Source: Ahaetulla prasina
Lineage: Eukaryota > Chordata > Lepidosauria > Squamata > Colubridae
DNA length: 64,000 nt
Direction of reading: 5' to 3'
Assembly (NCBI RefSeq): GCF_028640845.1
Contig: NC_080540.1
Span: 229,632,794-229,696,793, forward strand
The notes beneath the pieces were generated by a model, which had not been told where the DNA came from, did not search any database, and saw nothing but the letters and a program-made list of their open reading frames with translations. The position numbers and the translations under genes are program-made. Below are positions 38,790 to 51,439 of the stretch, in pieces; the first letter of the stretch is position 1; each line of letters begins with the position of its first letter.

Positions 38790-39114
38790 TGGGATGTGGT
38801 GGCTCAGTGGCTAAGACGCTGAACTTGTTGATCGAAAGGTTGGCAGTTTACCGGTTTGAATCCCTAGTGCCCTGTAACTTGTCCCAGCTTCTGCCAACCT
38901 AGCAGTTCGAAAGCATGTAAAAAAATGCAAGTAGAAAAATAGGAACCACCTTTGGTGGGAAGGTAACAGTGTTTAGTCATGCCAGCCACATGACTATGGA
39001 GATGTCTTCAGACAGCATTGGCTCTTCGGCTTTGAAATGGAGATGAGCACCCTAGAGCACCCCCTAGAGTTGGGAATGATTAGCACATAATATGCGAGGA
39101 GAACCTTTAGCTTT
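38790..39114 (+). mobile_element. Sauria-type SINE, full length
   Basis: tRNA-like head (GTGGTGGCTCAGTGGCTAAGACGC A-box region; B box GGTTTGAATCCC), then CAAGTAGAAAAATAGGAACCACC, GGCTCTTCGGCTTTGAAATGGAGATGAGC, and a tail GAACCTTTAGCTTTA. The perfect 10-bp target duplication is AACTAGGAAG (38780-38789 and 39115-39124). The tail resembles the Bov-B LINE 3' end, its presumed driver. Confidence 0.93.
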
Positions 39115-39827
39115 AACTAGGAAGCTAATTTTTTTTTAAGCAACAAATTAATTAATTTGTTTAATTTTTTAAGCAACAAATTATTTTGTGGCATTTGATA
39201 TTTGCCTAAGAAAGGATTTGTACAGTTCTTATATTTGTACAATTTCTTATTACACAATAATAGATAAAAATAGAGTTGTTATTGCAATCCACCTGCTTAA
39301 AGGCACAACAATACACAAGGGTCTGGTCAGATCAACTATACATAAGATCTTTAATTGTTTCTTGAAAATTATAATCTGTCTCCTACTTTTTAAATTTAAA
39401 ACAAATATAGAAAACATGCATTTATATCAACTGGAGTTTTGAATTATGTTTTAATATTATTTGATCATCTTAAAAGATTTGTAAAGTTTCATTGCTGCTA
39501 ACTAGATAATTTTTGGAAGCCAATATGCATCTGTTAATTATATTCAAATATTATTGTATACTGTTCTGGACCCAATTCTATTCAGTGCACATGGTCAGAA
39601 GAAAGATGTATAAATTTTTGTTCTGACAGCAGAAGTGAACTTGCAACTGTTCCTTTTCCCTATATTTATCATATTTAGGAACCGCCTATCTCCCTCATAG
39701 AGTGACTCTGGGTGATAAGAGTGATTAATACTAATTTGTAAAATACTAATGCCTTTTCATACTCCGCATGAGTATGAAATTTAAAAAGTTTAGCAAGTGG
39801 TAGCATTTGAATTCTTGACTCACTGCT

Positions 39828-39900
39828 TGTTGTCTGTCTGTCTGTCTGTGTCTCTCTCTCAGTCTCGGTCTCTCTCTCGGTCTCGGTCTCTCTCTCTCTC
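39828..39900. repeat. Pyrimidine microsatellite, TCTG/TC
   Basis: (TCTG)n followed by an interrupted (TC)n tract with TCGG units. The minus-strand frame of Glu/Thr/Arg repeats across it is an artefact. Confidence 0.9.
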
Positions 39901-41448
39901 ATACAAACACACACAAACATATTGAACAGAACTCTGCATTTCATACTCTTAGCTAATAGTAGACCAACAAAGGGAATGGATGGCTTCAGGTGGTTTTATT
40001 TCATTTTTTAAAATATGTATTATAATTTGCCCAATGATTGAAGTCATCCCTTTTCTGAGATGGCTATATCTCTGGCGATCTATCAGTGTAGAAAATATAT
40101 TAGTGCAAGACACAGAAAAGTCAAATACTATGTGTTGCTTCAGCACATAATAATTTGCAAGATTTTAAAACATGGAATCATTATAAACATGTAACATGGA
40201 TGTGAAAAGTTCAGCTACCATATTCCTTATTGCTGATTTAAAGGATACTGATGAAAACAGACCAACAAAGTCTATGAAATATTGCTCTCCCCAGCAGATA
40301 TTATCTACTTGTCATCCAAATGTTGCTGAATTGAATGTAATACCAATGAGTTCAGAAAGGCTGTGGCCTGTGGCTTGCAATGTGGAAGAGCATTACAGAA
40401 AGAAGGGGGAAGTAAGTTTCTAAGGATCTGGTGTCTGGAGGCAGCCACAAGCTTCCTTTACTGAAGTAGGACAAGGTCTGAGAGGATGGGACTGCATGGG
40501 ACTTATTTTCCTGGCTTATTATCACAATAAGGCTGGTGGAAGAGATAAGTACAGTGGGAAAAGAGAAACATACAACCAAATAACCCAGCAGCTGAATGAA
40601 GCCTTGGAGCAGTTCAATAGCTGTGCTTGTTTCCTGACTAATGCAAAATCTCGTTACATTTGCTAAAGCCTTTTTTTTTAATGTATCCAGCAAGTTATGA
40701 CAGTGTCAGTAAACATCTGCCTCCTCAGTGGAGAGTTCACATGCTCTTTGCCTCAACTAACAATTGCAGGGCAAAGGGATTACATTGGACCGTACAATAG
40801 ACAAAGAAGTCAGTGTCTGAGTGGGGCGGGGGAGGGGGGGGAGAAATCTCAGAATTGAGCGAAGAGGCTTCTTGGGGATGCTATCGTTTTTCTCTTTTCA
40901 GTTCAATGGCTAAATCTAGTTCTTGTTCTCATTCAGTACAGATAATACAAATAATCTGCACTGAATAACAAATAACAAATAATAACTAAGCTATAATAGC
41001 TAAGGCTGTATTTTTCTCCCTACCACCCTTTGCCCTCTATTAATATGTGAATTCAGGTAGGCATTATTCTTCCCTTTTCTGCAAGCAGAATATATCGTAT
41101 TACATTTTGGAGATAATTGCTGTAGTAATGTAAATTATAGGTAAATTCCAACTGTGAAGGTAATCATTACGTATAAGGCATACTAGGAATAACATCTGTG
41201 GGTTGGAAGGAAGGGAATCTTTTAAATTGGCAGACTTTATTCCTATTTTTCAAAGTGTTACATTTCAATTTGTGGGAAAGATATATGTTACTGGGGTGAT
41301 TATTTTATTAGTAAGTTGAAATAAAAGAACATGCAGGAATGGAGGAAGAGGAATGCATAAGAATTAATATGGATGATGGGAAGCATATACAAATTTACTA
41401 TAGCGTTATTTTAAGTGAAATTCATTGCACTTTGATCAGATAAAATAT

Positions 41449-41773
41449 GGGCCGTCCTTGACTTACAACCACAATTGAGACCAGAATTTCCATTTCCAAG
41501 TAAGGTGGTGGTTAAATGAGTCACGCCTGATTTCATTTTGTGAATCCAATTTCCCATCAATTTTGCTTGTCAGATGCCAGGCTAGGAAGGTCTCAGATGG
41601 TGACCCTCGGTTGCTGCAGCTGTCATAAATATAAGCCAGTTACCAAATACCTGAATTTGATCATATGACCAACAATTGTAAGTGCAAGGACTTGGGTTGT
41701 AAGTCACTCTTTTGGGTGACATTGTAACTTCAAATGGTCGCTAAACATATGGTTCTAAGTTGAGGACTATCTA
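41449..41773. mobile_element. TA-flanked MITE, decayed copy
   Basis: Left GGCCGTCCTTGACTTACAACC, interior TGAGACCAGAATTTCC and TTGATCATATGACC, right TTCTAAGTTGAGGACTATC. Family of 20442-20827. Confidence 0.75.
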
Positions 41774-41877
41774 TAAATACTGACTTGATTGGATTTTATC
41801 CCGATAATGAGTTTGGTTTATTCAGTATTTTAGATGAAAGGAGGATTTTGGGAAATAATTTCCCTCTTAGTTTTGTA

Positions 41878-42328
41878 CAGGTAGTCCTTGACTTAACAAC
41901 TAGAACTGAGCCCAAAATTTCAATTGTTAAGCAAGGCTTAACATGAATTGAGTTGTGCCTCATTTTACAATCTTGTTTTGCCACAGATGTTAAGGGAATC
42001 TCTTAATTGTTAAGTGATTCATATGGTCATTAAACAAACCTGCCCTCCCCTGTTGCTTTTGCTTGTCGGAAACAACTTGTGAAGGTCACAAATGGGGATC
42101 CCATGACCCCAAGGCAATGCAACTGTCACAAATACGTGCCAGTTGCCAAGTCCCCAAATTTTTATCACATCACTGTAGGAATGTTGCAACAGTATGAAAC
42201 CTAGTCATAAGGGGCCTGCATAAGCGCACAAACGTGCCTACCGTTCCTGTCCTATTGTTTTTCTTTTCTTCTATACCTTTATATACTATATAACCTTTCT
42301 GTATGATAGTTATATATATTGTTGTGAC

Positions 42329-42363
<35 letters not shown>

Positions 42364-42426
42364 AGTCACTTTGCTTGTAGCTTCAAACAGTTACTAAATG
42401 AGTGGTTGTAAGTCAGTGACTACCTG
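41878..42426. mobile_element. TA-flanked MITE interrupted by a retroposon
   Basis: It starts TA|CAGGTAGTCCTTGACTTAAC and ends GTCAGTGACTACCTG|TA. The MITE sequence is broken after CCTAGTCATAA (about 42209) by the piece at 42210-42363 and resumes with GTCACTTTGCTTG. Confidence 0.85.
42210..42363 (+). mobile_element. Retroposon 3' end with (AAAT)n tail
   Basis: A 150-bp insertion within a MITE: GGGGCCTGCATAAGCGCAC, ACGTGCCTACCGTTCCTGTCC, and a final TTGTGACTAAATAAATAAAT tail. The form is that of a non-LTR element 3' end. The family is unassigned. Confidence 0.7.
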
Positions 42427-44039
42427 TATTACAGAAAAATAGCCTATTTTGATTTCTGCTGTAAAAAAATAACCTTATAACTATCACTCTTCCTTCTAAT
42501 TGGGACATCAAACAATGTACAAAACAAGAAACAAAAGAATATGTAATTAAGAAAAACCACATCTACTTGCATAACAATGAAAACCTATGAACACAAAGAA
42601 TTCTATATGTATGTGTGCTTATATACACACACTCGACCTACACAGTGGTTATTTTCAATGTTTTGCATTGGCAACTTCTTAGATTGAACCTTGAGATAAA
42701 ACATTTCTTATGAGCTGTATAATTAGTTTAAGAGTAGCTCTTCATTACAGATATGCTAAAACTTTAATATTGCAATGTTCTTGTGAGTATTTGATGTTTT
42801 TTATTTTGCCATATTCTAAGATAATCACTTTTTTGTTGTAGTTACGTAAATATGGGAATAACTATTGTGCCCAGATTTTCAGGTATTTCCTGGCATTAAG
42901 CTACAGATTTTTTTTAAAAAAGCAATATTAACTCCTGTTTTCATGTGATTTCTGTCTTAAAATGAATTTTGACAGTTGTGGCTGGAGGCTTTCTCACTAA
43001 AAGAGGTTGTTTAGTGTGTGTTAGTTTTGTTCCATTTTTTGGCATATGCTGTATCAATAACTGTACTAAAACACTCTTTTAACATTTGCTATATAAATCC
43101 ATTTTTAATTTTTGCTTCCTTAATCTTGAAAGAAACAGAGTAGGTGTTAATTGTATGTGTAACTTACTCTAGCAATAGTATACGTTATAATCTGCTGATG
43201 GACTATTTTTGAAGACTGTATCTCAATCAGTCATGCGGTATCAGTTTAGAGAAAGCTATTTCACATCTTTGCAGTGAACTTCTTGAAAAGCCATTTTATT
43301 TATATATTCCAATATGGTATTGTATCAAGGGAAATGTATGTGAAATTTTAATATATTTATTTACTATACAGAAATAGTAAAGTGTCATTGAGGTACGAGA
43401 TCTTTCTATTTTTGGTTTTTTTGGTCTTTTTGTTGTATGTATTGTTCAGAATTTGGTTTTAAGATGGGCATCTATACAGATATTTAAATCAACAACAGAA
43501 AATAAAAATTGGAAAAATATGAATAGAAAAAGGGGAAAAAGACAAAGACAAAAATCACAAACTTTACATACCCACACAGATACATAAATGCACAAATCTT
43601 GTAGATATTGCAGGAGCAGATTTATATTAGTTTGGGATACCAAAAAAATCAGAAGGGGCACCTTTCTTGATTAACAGATTGTATTAAAGGGTATCATTAA
43701 CTCATTAGTCTTAATGTTTTTAATAAAATCTGTTATTTGAAAAAGATGCTACTAGGTTCCTTATGATATTGAACTTTGCTTAAATGTGAACATATGCTAA
43801 ATAAAAATACTACTATATCCCTGTTACAGGGATTTTCAAATAATGTTCAGGAGAACCTAATATTTAAAAAAATTGCTGAAAGTAGGCAATTTTCTATCAC
43901 TAGATCTTTGCCTCTCTTTATTTTAACTAATGAGTTTAAAAAGTTTGAAAACTGCTATTCCATAATAGTAATTTTAAAAAGCTCAATTTTTAAGCACAGC
44001 ATTAACTTGACCATATGAATTATTATTGGTTAGTCTTTC

Positions 44040-45000
44040 CACTATATCTTTTATTCATTTTGTAGGATATTTTTTATTAAAAAAAACTAATACAAATTGC
44101 AAAAGAAACAAAGTATAAAAAGTATTTTTTTTTTAAAAAAATGAAAAGTACAGAAAAAAAGAAAAGAAAAAAAGAACCCTCCCCATTGGTCCATGGCAAG
44201 TATAGTTAATATTACAACTTATGATCAGCTATTAAAATGCAACCATTTTATCATCCCATGTTCAATCCCATTTTCTGTAAACAAGTATTAAAGCCTCATC
44301 TTAATTAGCAAAGCCCATTAAGGATTATCATTTTTATTTAAACAGATGCCTCCATCTCATCTCTTTAAATAAACAAAACCTTTAAAATATTGTCATCTGG
44401 TTCTAGTCAACATAAATCCATTAAACATTACTAGAAATTGCAATTAAGTTATTTTTACCTTGATCAAATTAACCAACTTTATATTCTTTCCCCTGGCTCA
44501 CAACAGTCTTTAGTCCCCTCAGAAAATGTCTAAGTGTGTGTTTTCTTTTCATACTCTCTTTGTCTCATTTCACAAAAGTGATGACAATTTTATCAAGCTC
44601 CTCTGGAAAATCCAGTATAAAGAGGTCATTTGCATTATATTTTCATCGTCTCTTCTCTTAAAATTATTGACAACTTTATCAGACCCCTTTTGTGAATCTA
44701 ATGTAAAAATGTGATCCATGTAACTCTTCTGGTTTAGTATTTGTAGATCTTTTTTAATTGTTAAATCATCCAATTTCATTTGTATACCCAACAATTCATG
44801 TTTTTGTATACTGTATTCACTATTTAAGTCCATCTCCCTCTTTTACATTTTAAAATCCACATTCAAATCAATTTCAGCTTTATTTGGTGGAACTTGTTCC
44901 TATTTCCTAATTAAATATATAATAGCAGCTATCTTTAAAATTATTTTCTGAGCCCAATTGTTATAGAACTTTCTTAATGGTTCCATCAATGCATTTATGT
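44040..45000 (-). mobile_element. Possible LINE remnant on minus strand
   Basis: Minus-strand sequence ends in an A/T-rich 3' region with AATAAA (complement of about 44070). A minus frame at 44570-44833 is rich in Lys, Asp, Leu and Ile with coiled-coil character (MDLNSEYSIQKHELLGIQMK...), reminiscent of an ORF1-type protein. No catalytic motif is visible, so this is tentative. Confidence 0.35.
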
Positions 45001-45114
45001 CCATTTGGTGCCCTCTAGTGACCAACCTTCAAAGTCATCAGTTTTTTCCCCCCAGTGCAAATGTACAAAGTTTCCCACAGGAAGGATTCTTATAATTTAT
45101 TTCAAAGTCTTAAC

Positions 45115-45746
45115 CAGGGGTGAAATGCTACCGGTTCCGGCCGCTTTACCTGAACCATTAGTAAAAATGCTGCTGATTCACCAAACTGATAGTAAAAAAA
45201 AATGTAAAAAAAAAAAATTCCGATGATCAACTGAGTAATGTATGATCATCAGAACTTTTTTTTAAAACTTTTTAAGCATTTTTTACTACCTATTTGCCTG
45301 AACCGGTAGTAAAAAAATGCTTTAAAAAGGTAAAAAAAAAGGTTCCAAAGATCACAGCTGTGCCACATGATCGTCAGAACCTTTTTTTTTTTTTTTACTT
45401 TTTAAAGCATTTTTTTACTACTGGTTTGGGTGATTAGGTAGTTAAACATGCTTTTAAAAAGTTAAAAAAAGAAAGAGGTTCTGACGATCACGCGGCACAG
45501 CTGTGATCTTTGGAACCTTTTTTTTTAACCTTTTTAAAGCATTTTTTACTAGCTACTAGCTCCCCTGCTGTTCTACTTACCTTCCCAAGCCTCCTTTTGG
45601 TATGTATTGTGCATGCCTGCGCAGCGCACATTCAGTGCGAACTGTGGATGCATATGTGCATGTTTCGTGTGAACTGTGGATGCGCACGCACAGCGCTCAT
45701 GCCCTGCTAGCAAACCGGTAACAAACCGGTTCAGATTTCACCACTG
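45115..45746. mobile_element. Non-autonomous hAT element with internal inverted arms, 632 bp
   Basis: Termini are CAGGGGTGAAATGCTACCGG and GGTTCAGATTTCACCACTG. The perfect 8-bp duplication is GTCTTAAC (45107-45114 and 45747-45754). Inside, arms at about 45308-45395 and 45474-45552 are complementary; they contain GGTTCCAAAGATCACAGCTG and CAGCTGTGATCTTTGGAACC. Confidence 0.92.
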
Positions 45747-46281
45747 GTCTTAACCCAAGTCCAATTGGACTCTTAATATGTTTAAAACTTTTTTAAACCA
45801 ACACTCTAATCACTCTTGCTGTATACTACAATTTTAAACTCAAAATTTCTTTCATTTGTGAAAACTCCTCCAGTGAATATGGTAAAGCCTGTGGGCTTGA
45901 AGTTTCCTAATCTTTAAAAAGTAGCGAAAAAAATAAAATCCAAAGTAATTAAAAAGTGAGGTTCAGTCAAAAGGTTCAGTTAAATTCTGTAAAAAAATTC
46001 ATTGATAGCTATGAGTTTAGTGAAATCCTGCAATGCTCAGCTGTTTGCAAGCCAACTGCAAAAAGCTATCTACCTACAAAAAATGTAAAACTGTCTGGAC
46101 TATGAATGGGCAATCTCAAGATCTTGCCTTTCTCTGGAGAAATTTTGCTGTTTTGGATCTAGCATCCAGCGCCTTTTTAAGCCATAATGTCTCCTGCTCA
46201 CTGTTAGACATCAGTTTGCCCTTTCCTTAGCTTTCCATTTTGTTAATAAATAACTGATTCATAAACCAGTTTGAGCATATA

Positions 46282-47470
46282 CAGTATGTCACAGAAGTGA
46301 GTACACCCCCTCACATTTTGTAAATATTTAAGCATATCTTTTCATGTGACAACACTGAAGAAATGACACTTGGCTACAATGTAAAGTAGTGAGTATACAG
46401 CTTGTATAACAGTGTAGATGTGCTGTCCCTTCAAAATAACGCAACACACAGCCATTAATGTCTAAACTGCTGGCAACAAAAGTGAGTACACCCCTAAGTG
46501 ATAATTTCCAAATGGGACCCAAAGTGTCAATATTTTGTGTGACCACCATTATTTTCCAGCATTGTCCTAACCCTCTTGGGCATAGAGTTCACCAGAGCTT
46601 CACAGATTGCCACTGGAGTCCTCTTCCACTCCTACATGACAATGTCATGGAGCTGGTAGATGTTAAGAGACCTTGCACACCTCCACCTTCTGTTTCAGGA
46701 TGCCCCACAGATGCTCAATAGGGTTTAGGACTGGAGCCAATCCATCACTTTTACCCTCAGCTTCTTTAGCAGGCAGTGGTTGTTTTGGAGGTGTGGTTGG
46801 AGTTGTTATCGTGTTGGAATACTACCCTGCGGCCTAGTCTCCGAAGGGAGGGGATCATGCTTTGCTTTAGTATGTCATAGTATATGTTGGCATTCATGGT
46901 TCCCTCAATGAACTGTAGCTCCCCAGTGCTGGCAGCACTCAGGCAACCCCAGACCATGACATTCCCACCACCATGCTTGACTGTAGGCAAGACACACTTG
47001 TCTTCGTACTCCTCACCTGGTTGCCACCACACACTCTTGACACCATCCATACCAAATGAGTATTTTGGTCTCATTGGAACACAGGACATGGTTCCAGGAA
47101 TCCATGTCCTAAGTCTGCTTGTCTGCAGCAAACTGTTTGTGGACTTTCTTGTGCATCATCTTTAGAAGAGGCTTCCTTCTGGGACGACAGGCCTGCAGAC
47201 CAATTTGATGCAGCATGTGGTGTATGGTCTGAGCACTGACAGGCTGACCCCCCCCCCACCCCTTCAACTTCTGCAGCAATGCTGGCAGCACTCATACATC
47301 TTATTTTCCAAAGCCAACCTCTGGATATGACACTGAGCATGGGCACTCAACTTCTTTGGTCGACCATGGCGAGACCTGTTCTGAGTGGAACCTGTCCTGT
47401 TAAACCGCTATATGGTCTTGGCCAAAGTGCTGCAGCTCAGTTTCAGGGTCTTTGCAATCTTCTTTTAGCC
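46282..47470 (-). mobile_element. Tc1-like transposon, decayed, 5'-truncated
   Basis: The right terminus of the element (plus-strand left) is TA|CAGTATGTCACAGAAGTGAGTACACCCC. The transposase reads on the minus strand in broken frames. Near 47340-47460 is an HTH/GRPKK region (KTLKLSCSTLAKT, RHGRPKKLSA). 47109-47291 holds a second HTH part. 46766-47131 holds the DDE core with KHGGGNVMVWGCLSA and FQHDNNSNHTSK, where the family usually has DNDPKHTS. At least two stops and frameshifts, and loss of the far terminus near 47470, make it inactive. Confidence 0.85.
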
Positions 47471-47740
47471 TAAGCCATGTGCCTAAAGCATGCACATGCA
47501 CACACGAATGCGTGCACGTACCCCCCAAACCACCAAAATGCAATGCAAGCGTGGCTCCTGTCTATGCGCCCCGCCCCCGCATTCATGTGACCCCAAATGC
47601 ACCCTGCCCCTGCTGATGCACGTGGCCTCCCGCACACACCCTGCACATGCGCAGCAGAGACCGGATGACCAGATGGCCGGCAGGAGGCACGCATGCATGC
47701 GCGGCAGGCCTGAACTGGGGTGATGGTTCACGTACCCACT
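47471..47740. other. GC-rich CA-repeat-like segment, unassigned
   Basis: A locally GC- and CpG-rich patch (GCATGCACATGCACACACGAATGCGTGC; CCCGCCCCCGCATTCATG) between the Tc1 remnant and AT-rich intron. It ends in GGGGTGATGGTTCACG, which resembles a hAT terminus seen at 14399 and 57597. It is probably a degraded transposon interior. Open frames on both strands are not credible genes. Confidence 0.4.
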
Positions 47741-48477
47741 GAGAGGACATTAATAAATAAATAAACTTGAAAGTTCCTGGGAATGTCTGCCCTAGTTAGA
47801 ATGATCTTAGATCTTTTGATCCACTATTTGATTATCACAGAAATGGACAAATATAACTATTATGGTCACTTTTTACTGTTGGGAGTTTTCCTCTGTTGAC
47901 AATTTTAAAGAAACAAAAGCTACAACAGTCCTTTTACTTCTCTCATATAATATTTATAGTAAACGTTCTTTCCCGGTACCCATGCAGAGCTGTGATTGGA
48001 CATTGCAAGAGTGGCTGGAAATACCTCATTAAAAATGTATAATGGTTCAATATAATATTGTCTGGTACATCAATGGCTTCTACTAGGGTTCTATACTTGT
48101 GAAATCCTGGATTCCCATCCTGTTGCTTACTTATTACAATAAGCAGAAGAATATTTCCCAGAGCCTTTTTTAATATCTGAAGCTCTGCTGTAATGAAGTT
48201 GCAAAGCTTTTAATTTTAGGACTTCTTTGTCTAATTCTAATTTGCCTGTTTTCTTAATTTTTTCCCTCCAATTTGTATATCATTTTTATATCATTTAGTT
48301 GAACATAGCCTTGAGACTTAACTGTTATATAGAATTAGAACTAAATGCAATAAAATAAATGCCATGAACTCTCAAAATCTAGACCTCCATAGAGATATGA
48401 TTTGAAACACATCAGACCTCTTTTTTGAGTTCAGTTTTATTTAACATAGTCATAAGAAACCACAAGTCTAGCAATTG

Positions 48478-49299
48478 CAGGTAACCCTTGGATTACAATA
48501 GCAATTGGACCAGAAATTTTATCATTAAGCAATGACAGCAATTCCAGCAGTCACCTTTGCCATTGCTAAAGGACCATATGGGTGGTTTGTTTTTGTTTTT
48601 TTAAATTTACATTTATATCCCGCCCTTCTCCGAAGACTCAGGGCGGCTTACAGTGTGTAAGGCAATAGTCTCATTCTGTGTGTATATTTACAAAGTCAAC
48701 TTATTGCCCCCCCAACAATCTGAGTCCTCATTTTACCTACCTTATAAAGGATGGAAGGCTGAGTCAACCTTGGGCCTGGTGGGATTCGAGCCTGCAGTAA
48801 TTGCAGGCTGCTGTGTTTTAATAACAGGCTATCTTACAGCCTGAGCCACCACGGCCCCTGGTGAGAACCTCATGTAATTGTGACTTCCAATTTCCTGCTG
48901 GCTTCCCGTTGTCTTTGCTAGTGGGAAGCTGGCAGGGAATGTCAGAAATCTGATTCTGAATGTCAGAAATCTGATTGTGTGACTGTGGAGATACTGCAAC
49001 AACTGGAACTCGGAGGATGTAATCCCAGCCACCCTCATTTAGCACTGTTGTAATGGTTTTGAATGGTTGTAGAACAAATGGTCATAATTTGAGGGCTACT
49101 GTACCTGTATCTTTTGCAAGCTTCTGACAAGCAAAGTCAATAGGAAAGACAGATTCACTTAACAGCCATGTTACTGAATTAACAATGGCAGTGATTCACT
49201 TAACAACCGTGGGAAGAAGCTGTCATAAAATGGATTCAAATTCACTTAACAACAGAAATTTTGGGCTCAATTGTGATCATAAGTGGAGGACTACTTATA
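48478..49299. mobile_element. Two abutting TA-flanked MITE copies, one split by a SINE
   Basis: First copy: CAGGTAACCCTTGGATTAC at the left, interrupted by the SINE at 48601-48858, ending AATTTGAGGGCTACTGTACCTG near 49108. A second, left-truncated copy follows at once (CTGACAAGCAAAGTCAATAGG to AAGTGGAGGACTACTTAT). Confidence 0.75.
48601..48858 (-). mobile_element. tRNA-derived SINE inserted in a MITE
   Basis: Complement of the SINE at 14908-15173: TTTATATCCCGCCCTTCTCCGAAGACTCAGGGCGG tail at the left, CAACAATCTGAGTCCTCATTTTACC in the body, and the tRNA-like head GAGCCACCACGGCC at the right. Confidence 0.85.
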
Positions 49300-49749
49300 T
49301 AAATCAAAGTTTGGGAGTAGGATGCCTATAAGGAATGAAGCTAGTTATTCTCAGGGCAGAGAGAACGATTGTGTTAACATTGTTCAGGTGCCTCCTAATC
49401 TCAAAGCTAGAGTTTGCTTAAAATCCATTGACTCAAAAGAAAATGGGAAGATAAGTCTAAAATTTGAACTCTGGAGCTTAAGCCTTTATATGGACATTGA
49501 CTTCCATGCCTGCCATGGGCATCCCTTCTGTATGTATACAATTCATTGTGATCTGCAAAAAAAGAATTGATCTAGCTGAGTCATAGCTGTGAGGCTACTG
49601 CTAAGTAACTTGTTTCTGAATAAGGGGTTAGTGACTGGAGAACCAAGATTTATAACTATGCCTACCTAAATCTTGATGGGTATCATCTCCTTAGGGTTCC
49701 CCTTTCTAATTGACTTCTAATTGACTTTTTTTTTCTCCTTTTGATTATA

Positions 49750-51055
49750 CAGGTAGTCCTTGACTTAACAATAGTTCATTTAGTAACTATTTGAAGTTAC
49801 AACAGCACTGAAAAAAGTGATTTATGACTGTTTTTTACACTTACGACCGTTGCAACATCCCTAGGATCATGTGATAAAAATTCAGATGTTCGGCAACTGG
49901 CTCATATTTATTGATGGCTGCAGTTTCCCAGAGTCATGTAATCATCTTTTGCAGAATGTCTGACAAGCAAAATCAATGGGGAAGCTGGAGTCACTTAACA
50001 ACCAGCTTATTTATTTTTTTATTTATTTTATTTTATTTTATTTGTTCATATTTTTATACCGCCCTATCTCCCTAGGGACTCAGGGCGGTTTACAGCCAGA
50101 TAAAAACATAAATATATACAGAATAAAACATTGATTTAAAAAACTTATTCAATAGGCCAAATGTTTAAAATAGAAATATAAACAATAAAACCCCATTTAA
50201 AACCAAATATAAAATTTAAAAATTTAAAAGTCCTAGTCCAGTCCTGTGCAAATAAATAGATGTGTCTTAAGCTCGCGGCGGAAGGTTCGAAGGTCAGGAA
50301 GTTGGCGAAGTCCTGGGGGAAGCTCGTTCCAGAGGGTGGGAGCCCCCACAGAAAAGGCCCTTCCCCTGGGTGTCGCCAGTCGGCACTGCCTGGCCGACGG
50401 CACCCTGAGGAGTCCCTCCCTATGAGAGCGCACGGGTCGGTGAGAGGCAATCGGTGGCAGCAGACGGTCCCGTAAGTAGCCCGGCCCTATGCCATGGAGC
50501 GCTTTGAAGATAATTACCAAAACCTTGAAGCGCACCCGGAAGGCCACAGGCAGCCAGTGCAGTCTGCGCAGGAGAGGTGTTACGTCGGAGCCACGAGGGG
50601 CTCCCTCTATCACCCGCGCAGCCACATTCTGAACTACCTGGAGTCTCCGGGTGCTCCTCAAGGGGAGCCCCATGTAGAGAGCATTGCAGTAATCCAGACG
50701 AGATGTCACGAGAGCGTGAGTGACCGTGCATAGGGCATCCCGGTCTAGAAAGGGGCGCAACTGGCGGACCAGGCGAACCTGGTAAAAAGCTCTCCTGGAG
50801 ACAGCCGTCAAATGGTCTTCAAAAGACAGCCGTCCATCCAGGAGAATGCCCAGGTTGCGCACCCCCTCCATTGGGGCCAATGACTCGCCCCCAACAGTCA
50901 GTCGCGGCTGCAGCTTACTAATTTAACAATTGCAGTGATTCACTTAACAACTGTGACAAGAAATGTCATAAAATGGGTAAAAGCCCACTTAACAAATGTC
51001 TCACTTAACAACAGAAATTTTGGGCTCAGTTGTGGTCGTAAGTCGAGGACTACGT
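49750..51055. mobile_element. TA-flanked MITE interrupted by an L2 LINE
   Basis: Left half 49750-50009 begins TA|CAGGTAGTCCTTGAC. Right half 50911-51055 ends GGTCGTAAGTCGAGGACTACG. The break is the minus-strand LINE 50010-50910, flanked by CAGCTTA (50003-50009 and 50911-50917). Confidence 0.9.
50010..50910 (-). mobile_element. L2/CR1-clade LINE 3' end, relatively intact
   Basis: A 5'-truncated copy on the minus strand. The frame 50233-50880 is open for 215 codons: VRNLGILLDGRLSFEDHL, FYQVRLVRQLRPFLDRDAL, TSRLDYCNALYMGLPL, AFSVGAPTLWNELPPGL, ending KTHLFICTGLD. That is the C-terminal part of ORF2, beyond the catalytic motifs. Its unbroken frame marks it as the youngest L2-type copy here. The 7-bp target duplication is CAGCTTA. 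Confidence 0.92.
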
Positions 51056-51439
51056 ATATATAAAAATAGCTGGTTTGTTGCAAAATAAAGGAACAGTTTC
51101 TAGTATCTCTGGGCCTCACGTAGACCTCATAGATATTTGTAATAAATAAAAAGTCGGAGTGACGACTTCCAGTGCTTTCTGCCCACTTCCTCAGCCCCCA
51201 GTGACAAAGATAAGCTGGTGTAAAGAGTACATCCTAAAGGACTAAGTGACATGGTCTAGAATAGGCTCCATAACTATCATTTTGTGAGAGTATCTACCCT
51301 CTCTGACAAGCTGTTCAGCACACAGTTTATTTAAATAAATATCGAGTGTTTCTTTAAAAAGAGAGAAAAGGAATTTGTAGTTAGATCGAAATGTGGTTGA
51401 ATTTGTACTATTTGCAAATCATGCACAGTGAAGTACATC

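Noticed and set aside
39675..39944. Glu/Thr/Arg-repeat minus-strand frame
   Set aside because: Artefact of the TCTG/TC microsatellite.
47471..47740. Overlapping Cys/His-rich frames on both strands
   Set aside because: GC-rich repeat-like DNA with CACACA units; no conserved zinc-binding spacing that would support a protein.
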